A DNA stretch of 64,000 bases from Anaerolineaceae bacterium oral taxon 439. GTDB lineage: Bacteria > Chloroflexota > Anaerolineae > Anaerolineales > Anaerolineaceae. The notes below the pieces were generated by a model, which did no database searches, was not told the origin of the DNA, and saw nothing but the letters and a program-made list of their open reading frames with translations. The position numbers and the translations under genes are program-made. The DNA is taken from NCBI GenBank assembly GCA_001717545.1, contig CP017039.1, forward strand, positions 1,054,001 to 1,118,000. Direction: 5' to 3'. Shown one piece after another: positions 7,571-16,386 of this stretch. Numbering within the stretch: position 1 is the first letter of the stretch; each line of letters begins with the position of its first letter.

Positions 7571-8581
7571 TTACTTGATTGAATCGATGAGCAGCGTTCC
7601 CTGCTGCGACGAGGCGATGACTTCGATTTGTAAATCGCTCTGGCCGGAGGTTCCGTCTTCGTTCTTGAACGTGATTTCGGCGTTGAGAACGGCGGGATTT
7701 TGATTTTCGGTCTGAAGAAAGACGTAATTGACGGTCAGCTCGCTGATCCCGGCCCAGTTCGCCGCGAAGTAATCGGCGGGGTTGACCCCCTTGTTGTAAC
7801 AGCAGGCAATCTGACTTTTCTCCGACATCATCCACCAGGCGTCGCTTAACCTTCCCTCGGCGATTGTCGCGTAATAGGACCGGACGAAATCCTCGGGGTT
7901 CGGATAGTCGCCCGGGATCCAGGGGGTAAACACGGGCGCGGCGCTGTCGGAAGCGCCCGGGCGGGCCGGGGTCGCCAGCGCGGCGGCGGGAACGACGATT
8001 GTCCGCGTCGGGGTTGGAAGCTGCGCCGCGATATCGGCGTGAATCGTTTCGGCGATCTGGGTATAGAAAGCGGAGACCTGCTCTGTCGTCCTGGTTTCGG
8101 TGATTTTGCGATCCTGCCAGAAGACGAAGTAGAGGACCGCGGCGGTCAGGAGCAGCCCGAGCGCGAGAAAGGCAAAAATCCGCGGCGAAAGCGGCGCGCG
8201 TTTTTTTACAGTTTCGGCGTTATCGATATAGTAATAACCGCCGATCGTTTCGGATCCGCCGTTGCTGTTGATCAGCGCGATAAAATCGGAGCCTAACTTG
8301 TGGCCCGAGTTCCAGGTCAGCTGATTGACGCGGCGAACGGTGAAGAGATGATCGCTGGATTCGCCGGGGTTGAGGCGGAAGTCAGGCGGATAGGCGGTGA
8401 CCCAGGAGACCTGGATCGCGATTCTCCCGACGAGCATGCGGTCGCCGTCGTTTCGGATCGTCAGCCTGGCGATGCCATGCCCCTCAGCCGCTTCTTCAGC
8501 GTAATTTACCAGCCCAAAGTCGAGGCTGGCCGGCGAAATCGCCAGGATTGGCTGAGGCGGCTGAGAATTGCGGATGATCAT
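7571..8581 (-). CDS. Membrane protein with N-terminal Ig-like domain and Thr/Pro linker, unknown function
   Basis: A 336-residue protein. Residues about 12-115 form a beta-sandwich resembling the ASH/Ig-like domain common in Chloroflexota regulators (ISPASLDFG, TIRNDGDRMLVG, FIALINSNGG). One membrane helix lies at about 133-155 (FAFLALGLLLTAAVLYFVF). A Thr/Pro/Ala linker follows, then a C-terminal domain of about 110 residues (NPEDFVRSYYATIAEGRLSD) of the kind seen in DUF4878/SnoaL-like lipoproteins. The Ig domain is predicted cytoplasmic and the tail outside. No Shine-Dalgarno is visible: a TATAAT box lies only six bases before the ATG, suggesting leaderless transcription. Confidence 0.75.
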   Translation of the reverse strand: MIIRNSQPPQPILAISPASLDFGLVNYAEEAAEGHGIARLTIRNDGDRMLVGRIAIQVSWVTAYPPDFRLNPGESSDHLFTVRRVNQLTWNSGHKLGSDFIALINSNGGSETIGGYYYIDNAETVKKRAPLSPRIFAFLALGLLLTAAVLYFVFWQDRKITETRTTEQVSAFYTQIAETIHADIAAQLPTPTRTIVVPAAALATPARPGASDSAAPVFTPWIPGDYPNPEDFVRSYYATIAEGRLSDAWWMMSEKSQIACCYNKGVNPADYFAANWAGISELTVNYVFLQTENQNPAVLNAEITFKNEDGTSGQSDLQIEVIASSQQGTLLIDSIK

Positions 8582-8587
8582 AGAAGA

Positions 8588-8593
8588 ATTATA
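8588..8593 (-). promoter_or_regulatory. -10 box immediately upstream of start (leaderless)
   Basis: On the minus strand TATAAT is followed by TTCTTC-type bases and then the ATG at 8581, so transcription should begin at or very near the start codon. The -35 is weak. Confidence 0.55.
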
Positions 8594-8782
8594 CCAATGA
8601 CCGGAACGGTACTGGCTTTTTTCCCGGAAAGTCTGCGCTTTTGGGTTTTATTTTCGCTTCTATCCGGGTTTTCCCGATTGTCATATCGCTGCTCCGAGGT
8701 AGTACGTCGAGTATCACATGAGAATAGGGTCATTTATCACCTTTGCATGATTTCAAAAAGGTATAAAATTGAGTTAATGAAG

Positions 8783-8793
8783 TTGTCAGACAA
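8783..8793. promoter_or_regulatory. Perfect palindrome TTGTCAGACAA, candidate GntR/FadR-type operator
   Basis: An 11-base perfect inverted repeat lies just downstream of a TATAAA/TAAAAT -10 region (8771-8780) and about 65 bases before the ygeY start. Its TTGTC-N-GACAA form resembles operators of FadR-subfamily GntR repressors. The regulator is not in the window. Confidence 0.45.
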
Positions 8794-8857
8794 TTAACCT
8801 GTCGACGATGACCGAATTATTATCCGATCTTGACAGATCTAAAAACGGAGGTTTATT

Positions 8858-10072
8858 TTGGCTATTGATTTCAAGGCAATCCGCGCGAAAGCTGAAAGCT
8901 ACGCGGACGATATGACGAAGTTTATGTGCGATTTGATCGCGATCCCGGGTGAATCCTGCCAGGAGGGTCCAACGGTTCAACGAATCAAGCAGGAAATGGA
9001 AAAAGTCGGGTTTGATAAAGTCGAAATCGACCCGATGGGAAATATTTTTGGATGGATCGGACATGGCAGCCACCTGATCGCCATGGACGGGCATATCGAT
9101 AACGTCGGCGTTGGCGATATCAACAACTGGACGGTGACAGGGCCTTTCGAACCGAAAGTTATCGGCGACGAAATTTACGGCCGCGGCGGCTCGGATCAGG
9201 AAGGCGGTATGGTTTCCATGGTCTACGCCGGCAAGATCATTAAAGATCTGCATCTCGAGGACGATTATACGCTCCTCGTCGTCGGCTCCGTTCAGGAAGA
9301 AGACTGCGACGGTCTCTGCTGGCAGTATATTGTCAACGAAGATAAGATTCGTCCTGAATTCGTCCTGATTACCGAACCGACGTCGCTTCGGATTTACCGG
9401 GGTCATCGCGGCCGGATGGAAATTAAGGTGCGCACTCCCGGAATCAGCTGCCATGGGTCGGCGCCGGAACGCGGCGACAACGCGATTTACAAGATGGCCC
9501 CGATTATCAACGAAATCCGCGCGCTGAACGAAAATCTGCATTATGATCCGTTCCTGGGGAAGGGAACGGTTACGATTTCCGAAATTTTCTTTACGTCGCC
9601 GTCGCGCTGCGCCGTTGCGGACAGCTGCACCATTTCGCTGGACCGCCGCCTGACCGACGGGGAGACCTGGGAAAGCGCGCTCCAGGAAATCCGCAACCTG
9701 CCTTCCGTCAAGGAAGCGAAGGCTGAGGTTTCGATGTATACGTATGAACGTCCGTCGTACACGAACCTGACCTATCCGACCGAATGCTTCTTCCCGACCT
9801 GGGTTATCCCGGAAGATCATGTCGCGACGCAGACGCTCGCCAGCGCGTATGAGAATCTCTTCGATAAGAAACCTGTTATTGATAAATGGACCTTCTCGAC
9901 CAACGGCGTTTCGATCATGGGCCGCTACGGCATTCCGTGTATCGGGTTCGGCCCCGGCGCGGAGGATCAGGCGCATGCCCCGAACGAGAAGACCTGGACG
10001 AGTCATCTGGTTACCGCTGCCGCGATGTACGCTGCCGTTCCGGCGGTTTATTGCGGAAAGTTGAAGAAATAA
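8858..10072 (+). CDS. ygeY: YgeY family M20 metallohydrolase
   Basis: A 404-residue M20-family dinuclear zinc hydrolase. Metal and catalytic residues are visible at His79 and Asp81 (MDGHIDNV), Asp113 ([10 protein letters not shown]) and Glu147-Glu148 (SVQEEDCDG); [17 protein letters not shown] marks the dimerisation domain boundary. YgeY proteins occur in selenium-linked purine and ureide catabolism clusters with YgeW and are thought to act on N-acyl or carbamoylated amino acids; the exact substrate is not settled. The start is a TTG at 8858, with GGAGG six bases ahead. The ygeW gene follows after 33 bases in the same operon. Confidence 0.93.
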   Translation: MAIDFKAIRAKAESYADDMTKFMCDLIAIPGESCQEGPTVQRIKQEMEKVGFDKVEIDPMGNIFGWIGHGSHLIAMDGHIDNVGVGDINNWTVTGPFEPKVIGDEIYGRGGSDQEGGMVSMVYAGKIIKDLHLEDDYTLLVVGSVQEEDCDGLCWQYIVNEDKIRPEFVLITEPTSLRIYRGHRGRMEIKVRTPGISCHGSAPERGDNAIYKMAPIINEIRALNENLHYDPFLGKGTVTISEIFFTSPSRCAVADSCTISLDRRLTDGETWESALQEIRNLPSVKEAKAEVSMYTYERPSYTNLTYPTECFFPTWVIPEDHVATQTLASAYENLFDKKPVIDKWTFSTNGVSIMGRYGIPCIGFGPGAEDQAHAPNEKTWTSHLVTAAAMYAAVPAVYCGKLKK

Positions 10073-10105
10073 TCCGATCCTGGATCGGAAAGAACTGGAG
10101 ACCTT

Positions 10106-11299
10106 ATGGAAAAAACGAAAAATTTGATCAGCCTGCTCAAGGGCCTCGATACGTCGAAGATGTACAATGACGATTTCCTGCTGACCTGGGAAAAGAACGA
10201 CGAAGAAGTTCGCGCGACTTTCGCGGTCGCGGATATCCTTCGCGGCCTTCGCGAAGACAACGTTTCGACGCGGATCTTCGACTCCGGCCTGGCGATTTCG
10301 CTTTTCCGCGATAATTCGACGCGGACCCGCTTCAGCTTCGCCAGCGCAGCGAATCTCCTCGGCCTGGAGGTTCAGGATTTTGACGAAGGCAAATCGCAGG
10401 TCGCGCACGGCGAGACCGTTCGCGAAACCGCGAACATGATTTCCTTTATGGCGGACGTGGTCGGGATCCGCGACGACATGTACATCGGCAAGGGCAATGC
10501 CTACATGCGCGCGTTCAGCCAGTATGTCAAGGATGGAAATGAAGAAGGCGTTCTTGAACAGCGCCCGACGCTCGTCAACTTACAGTGCGACATCGATCAT
10601 CCGACCCAGTCCATGTCGGACGCGCTCCATATTATCAACCATTTCGGCGGCATCGATCAGCTTAAGGGCAAGAAGATCGCGATGACCTGGGCGTATTCCC
10701 CGTCCTATGGGAAACCGCTCTCGGTCCCGCAGGGGATTATCGGCCTGCTGACGCGGTTTGGAATGGACGTTACCCTGGCGCATCCGGAGGGTTACGAGGT
10801 CATGCCCGACGTTGAAGCGGTCGCGGAGAAGAACGCGAAAGCCAGCGGCGGTAAATTCTCGAAGACGCATTCGATGGCCGAGGCGTTCGCCGGCGCGGAT
10901 ATCGTTTATCCGAAGAGCTGGGCGCCGTTCGCGGCGATGGAAAAGCGGACGAAGCTGTACGGCGATGGCGATACCGACGGGATCAAGGCGCTGGAGAAGG
11001 TCCTTCTGGGTCAGAACGCCGAGCATAAGGATTGGGAATGCACGGAAGATCTGATGAAGACGACGAAAGACGGGAAAGCGCTGTATATGCACTGCTTACC
11101 GGCGGACATTACCGGCGTCAGCTGCAAAGCGGGCGAGGTCGAAGGTTCGGTCTTCGATCGCTATCGCGTTCCGCTCTATAAGGAAGCCAGCTATAAACCG
11201 TATATTATCGCGGCGATGATCTTCCTGAGCAAGGTTAAAGATCCGGCGGCGGTCCTGGAGGCCATGCGGACGAATAAGCCGCGTCGCTTCCTCGGATAA
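10106..11299 (+). CDS. ygeW: YgeW, knotted carbamoyltransferase
   Basis: A 397-residue carbamoyltransferase of the knotted YgeW type, related to acetylornithine and succinylornithine carbamoyltransferases. The carbamoyl-phosphate loop STRTR is at residues 71-75, DHPTQSMSDALHI carries the HPxQ motif, and YMHCLPAD carries HCLP. YgeW does not act on ornithine; its physiological substrate in ureide or purine breakdown is still debated. It is co-transcribed with ygeY and closed by a strong terminator. The usual partners (xanthine dehydrogenase subunits, selD, carbamate kinase) are not in this window. Confidence 0.94.
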   Translation: MEKTKNLISLLKGLDTSKMYNDDFLLTWEKNDEEVRATFAVADILRGLREDNVSTRIFDSGLAISLFRDNSTRTRFSFASAANLLGLEVQDFDEGKSQVAHGETVRETANMISFMADVVGIRDDMYIGKGNAYMRAFSQYVKDGNEEGVLEQRPTLVNLQCDIDHPTQSMSDALHIINHFGGIDQLKGKKIAMTWAYSPSYGKPLSVPQGIIGLLTRFGMDVTLAHPEGYEVMPDVEAVAEKNAKASGGKFSKTHSMAEAFAGADIVYPKSWAPFAAMEKRTKLYGDGDTDGIKALEKVLLGQNAEHKDWECTEDLMKTTKDGKALYMHCLPADITGVSCKAGEVEGSVFDRYRVPLYKEASYKPYIIAAMIFLSKVKDPAAVLEAMRTNKPRRFLG

Positions 11300-11310
11300 G
11301 CTCAATGATA

Positions 11311-11348
11311 AAAAAGGGGTAAACCATTCGCAGGTTTGCCCCTTTTTT
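11311..11348 (+). terminator. Intrinsic terminator after ygeW
   Basis: A 15-base stem (AAAAAGGGGTAAACC with its complement, one G-T pair) and a short loop are followed by TTTTTT. The A-rich 5' arm means it can also end the converging ABC-ATPase transcript. Confidence 0.88.
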
Positions 11349-11351
11349 GAC

Positions 11352-12389
11352 TTAATTCAGCTCCCCGTCTTTTCGGCTCAGCTTTTCTCCGGCGCGGAGT
11401 TTTCGCCGCGCCTCCTGCATCACATGATCGACTTTCCCCAACGCTTTCAGAAGTTCTTTTTCTTCTTCGCCGGTTTCGATAATTTTCGCGATCCCGCCGT
11501 TGCGGATCACGATTCGCCGGTCGGCCATCAGCGCGAGAAGAGGATCATGGGTCGCCATCAGGACGATTTTATCCTGCGCGACCAGGAGCTCGAGCGCTTT
11601 CCGGCGGTCGATCCCGGCGTTCTCGATCTCGTCGATCAGGACGATCGGCGATGAGCTCAGGATGGCCGTGTCGGCGATCATCAGCGCGCGCGACTGGCCG
11701 CCGCTGAGCCCGGTTACGGGGGTGGATTCGGAAAACGCTTCGCCGGCGAGCCGGTTCGCTTCGGCGAGAATTTTCGACTTGACGTCTTCGCGGTTCTCGA
11801 TCATCCGGCTTTCGGCGTGCATTTCGACGAATTCGCCCGCGCTGAGGTCCATGATGAAGTTCATGTTCTGCGACAGCTGCGCGACTAATTTATGCGTCGT
11901 TGAATAGCGCCATTTCGGATCCGGTTTTTCTCCGTTGATCAGGATCATCCGCCCGGTCGGCGTGTCGCGCTGCGCCGCCCATTCGATATCGGCGAGCAGG
12001 CGGCTCTTTCCGGATCCGGTCGGGCCGACGATCGAAACGATCTGGGACGGGTAAATATCGATCCTCCCGAAGGTTTCCGGCTGCCTGTTCTTGTCCCGCC
12101 CCGCGAGAATCGAAAGCGAGCCGACGGCGGCTTCGCGTTCGATTCCGAGGAACTCTTTCATCTGGTCGATGTATAAGCTGAGTTCTCCGGGGAGCGTTTC
12201 GATGCGGATTGCGCTGTCCTCGATTTCCTCATCGCTCAGGCGCGTTAAAAATTCCGGAAACGTGAGCGATTCGGAACCGCTGATTTTCAGGCGGTTCTGT
12301 TCGAAGAAATCCTGCGTAAACGGATATTTTTCTAAAATCCCGCCCAGCGTTAACGTCCGCGTCGTTTCCAGTTCTTCTTTTTTATTCAT
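11352..12389 (-). CDS. ABC-type ATPase with N-terminal DUF1858-like helix domain, no permease
   Basis: A 345-residue protein. Residues about 10-60 (LTLGGILEKYPFTQDFFEQN) resemble the DUF1858/ScdA-N small helical domain. Residues about 95-310 are an ABC nucleotide-binding domain with Walker A GPTGSGKS, signature LSGGQSRALMIAD, Walker B PIVLIDEIE and switch His in ATHDPLL. No membrane component is encoded nearby. It is the third gene of a trio with a HypB/UreG-like GTPase (17 bases away) and a solute-binding-type protein. The set looks like a cytoplasmic ATP/GTP-driven assembly or metal-delivery machine rather than a transporter, but the function is unknown to me. Confidence 0.8.
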   Translation of the reverse strand: MNKKEELETTRTLTLGGILEKYPFTQDFFEQNRLKISGSESLTFPEFLTRLSDEEIEDSAIRIETLPGELSLYIDQMKEFLGIEREAAVGSLSILAGRDKNRQPETFGRIDIYPSQIVSIVGPTGSGKSRLLADIEWAAQRDTPTGRMILINGEKPDPKWRYSTTHKLVAQLSQNMNFIMDLSAGEFVEMHAESRMIENREDVKSKILAEANRLAGEAFSESTPVTGLSGGQSRALMIADTAILSSSPIVLIDEIENAGIDRRKALELLVAQDKIVLMATHDPLLALMADRRIVIRNGGIAKIIETGEEEKELLKALGKVDHVMQEARRKLRAGEKLSRKDGELN

Positions 12390-12406
12390 GCCGCTTTCCG
12401 TTTCTT

Positions 12407-13099
12407 TTATTCGTCCCAGTTCATTTTCTTAGCGTTGCCAAGCTGATACGATTCGCCGATCCGCGTCTCCCCGAGGCAGTACGAGCACATCGCCGCCGGC
12501 ATCGGAAAGCGCAGCTTCATCCCCTGAACGCTTTCGATATCGACGTCGTCGCGGTAGATCAGCGTGCTGAGCTCGTAGGCGCCCTGTCCGCTGAGTCCGT
12601 TGACATGGATAACGATCGCGCGCGGGTTGACGGCGCTGACGCGCGACGCGAAGACTTCGCGTTCGGCCTGCGAAACGATATCGCCTTTGGTGATGACGAC
12701 GACGTCCGCGGCTTTCAGCATCGGGCCGATCTTTTTCGGCGTGTTGATCCCGGAGAGATTATCGATCACGCAGACGCCTTTAACGTCGGCGAGATAGGGG
12801 GAACAGCGGTTACACAGACCGGCGGATTCGCTGACGAGGAGGTCGAGCTCCTCGCGCCGGCCCCACCTGACGACGCCTTCGATATTCGAGGCGAAAAAAT
12901 GATCTGGGCAGAGACCGCCGGACAACCCTTTTTTTACCGGGACGCCGGCCTTTTCGTAGAGCGTGTCGTCGTCGGTATACAGGCAGTCGAACTTGACGAC
13001 GCCGACTTTCAGCCCGCGATCCCGAAACGAATCGATCGTTTTCAGGATGACCGAGGTTTTCCCTGACGACGGGGGACCGGAAAAAATCGTTAAATTCAT
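12407..13099 (-). CDS. G3E-type GTPase (HypB/UreG/CobW-like) with CxxC motifs
   Basis: A 230-residue P-loop GTPase: Walker A GPPSSGKTS at residues 8-16, VVKFDCLYTDD, a LLVSESAGLC segment like the ENxGNLVCP motif of HypB, and TKGD as the base-recognition motif (NKxD variant). Cysteine pairs at CNRC and CSYC could bind metal. G3E GTPases insert nickel, cobalt or other cofactors into enzymes. The gene overlaps the upstream binding-protein gene by four bases, so translation is coupled. The client enzyme is not evident from the window. Confidence 0.82.
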   Translation of the reverse strand: MNLTIFSGPPSSGKTSVILKTIDSFRDRGLKVGVVKFDCLYTDDDTLYEKAGVPVKKGLSGGLCPDHFFASNIEGVVRWGRREELDLLVSESAGLCNRCSPYLADVKGVCVIDNLSGINTPKKIGPMLKAADVVVITKGDIVSQAEREVFASRVSAVNPRAIVIHVNGLSGQGAYELSTLIYRDDVDIESVQGMKLRFPMPAAMCSYCLGETRIGESYQLGNAKKMNWDE

Positions 13100-14352
13100 C
13101 GCCGCGCTCCGATTTTCAGGATGGTCCGGTTGGATTGGTTGAAGAAGGCCGCTTCAGCGTCGCGGAGAAGTTTCCCGACGTCTTCGTGATGAATAACGTC
13201 CCAGCCGATCCAGACGAACTTCTGGTCCGACGTGAGACGGTTATCGAGCGCGGGGTTCGTCGAAGGGAATTTTCCGTCGACGTAAATCGTCTCGGCGACG
13301 TCTTTCGAGTAGAGGAAGTCGACGACAGGCTTGATCCGTTCGCGGACCGACGCCTTGGTGATCAGGAAAATCGGGCTGACGATCGCGCCTTCCTCCGGCC
13401 AGACGGTTTTCAGCGGTCCGCTTTCTTTGGCCATCTGTGCGAAGAACCAGGGGGCGATACTGACCGCCGGCTGCGTTCCCTGAGCCGATTTCGCCCCTTT
13501 GACCATCTGCGCCGGGTGCATCCCTTCCAGCAGGTTCTCGCCGAGTTTCCGGATCCCGTCAAACCCGAACAGCTTGTACCATCCGAGCATCAGCGCGTTG
13601 AACATGTCGAGGTCCCTGACCGGGAGCGAGATACTGTTCCTGAATTCGGGCGCGAGGAGGTCTTCCCAGCGGGACGGCATGGGCCGGTCGCCGAGAACGG
13701 CGGTATTGACGACCATGACGGCGGGAACGACGCCGATAATCGAATAGCGTTTCAGCGGATCGCGCAGGTCGATCGATGCGTTTTCGAAATCCGGGTTGAT
13801 ATGTTCCCAGCCGGATTGGTCGGCGAACACGCCCTGTTCCATGTACTTTCCGATCAGGTCCTTATCGAAGAACAGGTTAAATCCGGCGGATATGTAAATA
13901 TCCGCGAGGTCGTCCGCGCTCCGGCTTTTCCGGACCTTTTCGATGATAGGGTCGAGGCCTAAGCTGGCCGATTGCAGGTCCATATTGATATCGATTTTTT
14001 CATCTTCGATAAGTTTCTCGATTTTTTCCAGGAGCTGAAGCTTAACCGGGCAGGGAAGGACGCCTTCGATCGACATCTGAGCCGTGTCGCTGTGCAGCTC
14101 AGCTTTGACAAGGCCGTCGGATAAACTCAGTTCACCGCCGTCCAGGATTTCAGCGGCTTCGGCTTCGAAAAGCGCGATATCGATTTTTCTCATTTTAAGC
14201 GCCTGATCGAGCGAAATTGCCTTCCCGAGCGTCTTCCGCATCGTTTCGTTACGGAGATTGTCGAAGCCTTTGGAGATCAGCAGATCGAGTACCTGCGGAT
14301 ATCGTTCAGTGATATCGTATACCTTTTCGCTCAGTTCAAAATATCGGTTCAT
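13096..14352 (-). CDS. DUF1858 domain fused to extracellular-type solute-binding fold, apparently cytoplasmic
   Basis: A 418-residue protein. Residues about 5-60 (YDITERYPQVLDLLISKGFD, followed by MRKTLGKAISLDQALKMRKID) form a DUF1858 domain. Residues about 100-400 resemble an iron/thiamine-type periplasmic binding protein (YSIIGVVPAVMVVNTAVLG, WEDLLAPEFRNSISLP, KSAQGTQPAVSIAPWFFAQ, VDFLYSKDVAETIYVDGKFP). There is no signal peptide or lipobox, so it should stay in the cytoplasm. Together with the GTPase and ABC ATPase downstream it suggests an intracellular ligand-handling complex. An AGAGGA ribosome site precedes the ATG. Confidence 0.8.
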   Translation of the reverse strand: MNRYFELSEKVYDITERYPQVLDLLISKGFDNLRNETMRKTLGKAISLDQALKMRKIDIALFEAEAAEILDGGELSLSDGLVKAELHSDTAQMSIEGVLPCPVKLQLLEKIEKLIEDEKIDINMDLQSASLGLDPIIEKVRKSRSADDLADIYISAGFNLFFDKDLIGKYMEQGVFADQSGWEHINPDFENASIDLRDPLKRYSIIGVVPAVMVVNTAVLGDRPMPSRWEDLLAPEFRNSISLPVRDLDMFNALMLGWYKLFGFDGIRKLGENLLEGMHPAQMVKGAKSAQGTQPAVSIAPWFFAQMAKESGPLKTVWPEEGAIVSPIFLITKASVRERIKPVVDFLYSKDVAETIYVDGKFPSTNPALDNRLTSDQKFVWIGWDVIHHEDVGKLLRDAEAAFFNQSNRTILKIGARR

Positions 14353-14470
14353 TCTTTTCCTCTTTCCGTGTACAGCTTTTCGTTTCCGGCTTGTCCCCGC
14401 GGCTGATCCGTCCGCGCTGAGGTTTCGAACGATTGGGACCGCGGGGGCAGTTTTTTTTAGCCCGACCCGA

Positions 14471-14476
14471 ATTATA
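14471..14476 (-). promoter_or_regulatory. Candidate -10 box for the binding-protein/GTPase/ABC operon
   Basis: TATAAT on the minus strand about 120 bases before the first gene of the trio. The -35 is not clear. A plus-strand TATAAT at 14533-14538 probably serves ldh, so the two transcription units would be divergent. Confidence 0.4.
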
Positions 14477-14532
14477 AACTGCTAACTGCGGCTGCCGGTT
14501 GGAAATCAAACGAATGGGTCGATTCGTTTTGC

Positions 14533-14538
14533 TATAAT
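14533..14538 (+). promoter_or_regulatory. Candidate -10 box for ldh
   Basis: GCTATAATTTGG lies about 113 bases before the ldh start at 14651. The -35 is poor. The remaining leader up to the start shows no clear riboswitch. Confidence 0.45.
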
Positions 14539-14650
14539 TTGGTTTGTACGAACTAATTGGCGGCGCTGGCGCTGATTCAGCGCTGTAATTCAGGGTAAGT
14601 CGAACGCCGCGCGGCGGCGGAATACGAGGAACTGAAAGGCAGGAAATGAT

Positions 14651-15673
14651 ATGGAGAATTCGCAGCTATATATCAATACATCCAATCGCGCTTCGGCGGC
14701 TAACGGCGAGGCGGCGAAGAAGGATCGGAAGGTCGTCCTGGTTGGGACGGGGTTTGTCGGAATGAGCATGGCGTATACGTTTTTATCGACCGGAGGCGTT
14801 GACGAACTCGTTCTGATCGATGTGAACGAGGAAAAAGCGATCGGCGAGGCGATGGATTTGCAGCATGGGCTGCCGTATGCGCGGAACCACATGAATATCA
14901 AAGCGGGCGGATATGAAGAATGCGCTGACGCGGAAATCGTTGTGATCACGGCCGGCGCGGCGCAGAAACCGGGCGAGACGCGGCTGGACATGACGGCGAC
15001 CAACGCGCGGATCATGAAAAACGTCTGCGAAAAGATTATGAAGTCGGGTTTTGACGGGATTCTGATTGTAGCTTCGAATCCGGTTGACCTGATGGCCTAC
15101 GTTGCGTACCGGGTTACCGGGCTGCCGGCCGCGCGCGTGATCGGGTCGGGAACGATTCTGGATACGGCGCGGCTGCGATATATGATGAGCGAGTATGTCG
15201 ACGTTTCGCCGTCGAATATTCATGCGCTCGTGATGGGGGAGCATGGCGATTCAAGCTTTATCCCGTGGAGCCACGCGTATCTGGGCGCGAAAAACCTGGT
15301 CGAGTACCTGAAAGAAACGGGCCGGGATTTATCGTTCCTTGACGAAATCTACAGGCAGGTTCAGCAAGCGGCGTACGAAATTATTAATCGAAAAAAGTCA
15401 ACGTATTACGGGATCGGGCTGGCGCTGAACCGCCTGGTTCAGGCGATCCTGAATCATGAGAATACGCTCCTGACGCTCTCGGTTCTTCAGCGGGGGGAAT
15501 ATGGTCAGGAGGACCTGTTTATCGGCGTCCCGACGATCGTAAATCATGATGGAATCCGCGAGATATTGAAGCTGCGGCTGAACGACGAGGATCGGGCGAA
15601 GTTTGATCAGAGCGCGGCGATCATGAAGGATATTATCGAATCGACGATCCGTCCGGTCTTGTCGGAAAGGTAG
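14651..15673 (+). CDS. ldh: L-lactate dehydrogenase
   Basis: A 340-residue NAD-dependent L-lactate dehydrogenase, reducing pyruvate to L-lactate at the end of fermentation. VGTGFVGMS (residues 31-39) is the dinucleotide loop and Asp57 in LIDV selects NADH. QKPGETR (104-110) has the Gln that marks lactate rather than malate dehydrogenases, and GEHGD carries the catalytic His197. An N-terminal extension of about 25 polar residues precedes the Rossmann fold, as in some Gram-positive enzymes. It stands alone and ends just before a tRNA-Ser. Confidence 0.94.
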   Translation: MENSQLYINTSNRASAANGEAAKKDRKVVLVGTGFVGMSMAYTFLSTGGVDELVLIDVNEEKAIGEAMDLQHGLPYARNHMNIKAGGYEECADAEIVVITAGAAQKPGETRLDMTATNARIMKNVCEKIMKSGFDGILIVASNPVDLMAYVAYRVTGLPAARVIGSGTILDTARLRYMMSEYVDVSPSNIHALVMGEHGDSSFIPWSHAYLGAKNLVEYLKETGRDLSFLDEIYRQVQQAAYEIINRKKSTYYGIGLALNRLVQAILNHENTLLTLSVLQRGEYGQEDLFIGVPTIVNHDGIREILKLRLNDEDRAKFDQSAAIMKDIIESTIRPVLSER

Positions 15674-15742
15674 AAAAGCCCGATTTGCGGCGGAAGTTTG
15701 CGTCGTTTTTTGATTATGATATAATCATCGAGTCGACGGCTG

Positions 15743-15828
15743 GGAGAGATAGCGTAGTTGGCCTAACGCGCGCGCCTGGAAAGCGCGTATACTGAAAGGT
15801 ATCGTGGGTTCGAATCCCACTCTCTCCG
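15743..15828 (+). tRNA. tRNA-Ser (anticodon GGA)
   Basis: The acceptor stem GGAGAGA pairs with TCTCTCC, with G as discriminator. The anticodon stem-loop has loop CTGGAAA with GGA at 15778-15780. A long serine-type variable arm (TATACTGAAAGGTAT) is present, and the T arm is GTGGG-TTCGAAT-CCCAC. CCA is not encoded. A TATAAT box at 15720-15725 is its likely promoter. Confidence 0.95.
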
Positions 15829-15832
15829 CTGA

Positions 15833-15858
15833 AAAAACTCACCAGACGGTGAGTTTTT
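15833..15858 (+). terminator. Terminator after tRNA-Ser
   Basis: AAAAACTCACC, a four-base loop, then GGTGAGTTTTT and an A/T-rich tail; it begins four bases past the tRNA. Confidence 0.8.
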
Positions 15859-15885
15859 ATAATACTTACTGACGGCGCTCACTGC

Positions 15886-16386
15886 TTACAAGAATGTTTT
15901 CCAATTGGTCCTGAAATCCAAGTCTTTAATCAGGCGGTAAATATCAAAGCACTTAATCCCTAATTGGGAACAGACATCAGGAATCTTCTTGTTGTATTTC
16001 TGTTTTGATGGTTTCGACGATTCTGTCGAGACGACGGCACGATTTTCTTTGTCGGTCAGGCCATAGCTGATCAGAAAAGGATCCTTCCCTACTTTCGCGA
16101 TTTGTATATCGTCAATTTCATCCAGCGTCAGATCGTACCCATTCATCAGGACGTAATTAACATTTTGAATTTCTTCGTCGATTAGAAATAAGTTTTTCCG
16201 CTCTTTTATCCATTTCCCGAGAATTCCTGAGTCTTGTGTTATTTCAAACATAATTTCTTTTGGAATTCTTATTTTCCCCTGTTCTCCCCAGTATGAGAGC
16301 CATTCCCAGAATTCCGGAACGCGGTCGATTTGGTAATAATAATCTTTAGCTGTGATGATGACCGATGCGTCAACTAAATAGATCAT
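15886..16386 (-). CDS. DUF4411-type PIN-like toxin candidate
   Basis: A protein of about 166 residues from the ATG at 16386 (a longer form could start at 16413). It begins MIYLVDASVIITAKDYYY, the form in which DUF4411/PIN-fold proteins open with an acidic active-site residue, followed by VPEFWEWLSYWGEQGKIRIP. Later acidic residues (DPFLISYGL) and a KIPDVCSQLGI segment fit the family. PIN toxins cleave RNA. The usual partner, an ImmA/IrrE-type antitoxin, appears only as a broken remnant just upstream. The gene is clearly AT-richer than the chromosome around it, suggesting acquisition. Confidence 0.75.
   Translation of the reverse strand: MIYLVDASVIITAKDYYYQIDRVPEFWEWLSYWGEQGKIRIPKEIMFEITQDSGILGKWIKERKNLFLIDEEIQNVNYVLMNGYDLTLDEIDDIQIAKVGKDPFLISYGLTDKENRAVVSTESSKPSKQKYNKKIPDVCSQLGIKCFDIYRLIKDLDFRTNWKTFL

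Noticed and set aside
8786-10408. A 540-codon open frame antisense to ygeY and the start of ygeW
   Set aside because: It mirrors two well-conserved enzyme genes, is extremely Arg-rich without any recognisable motif, and has no ribosome site. It is a by-product of the GC-rich codon pattern.
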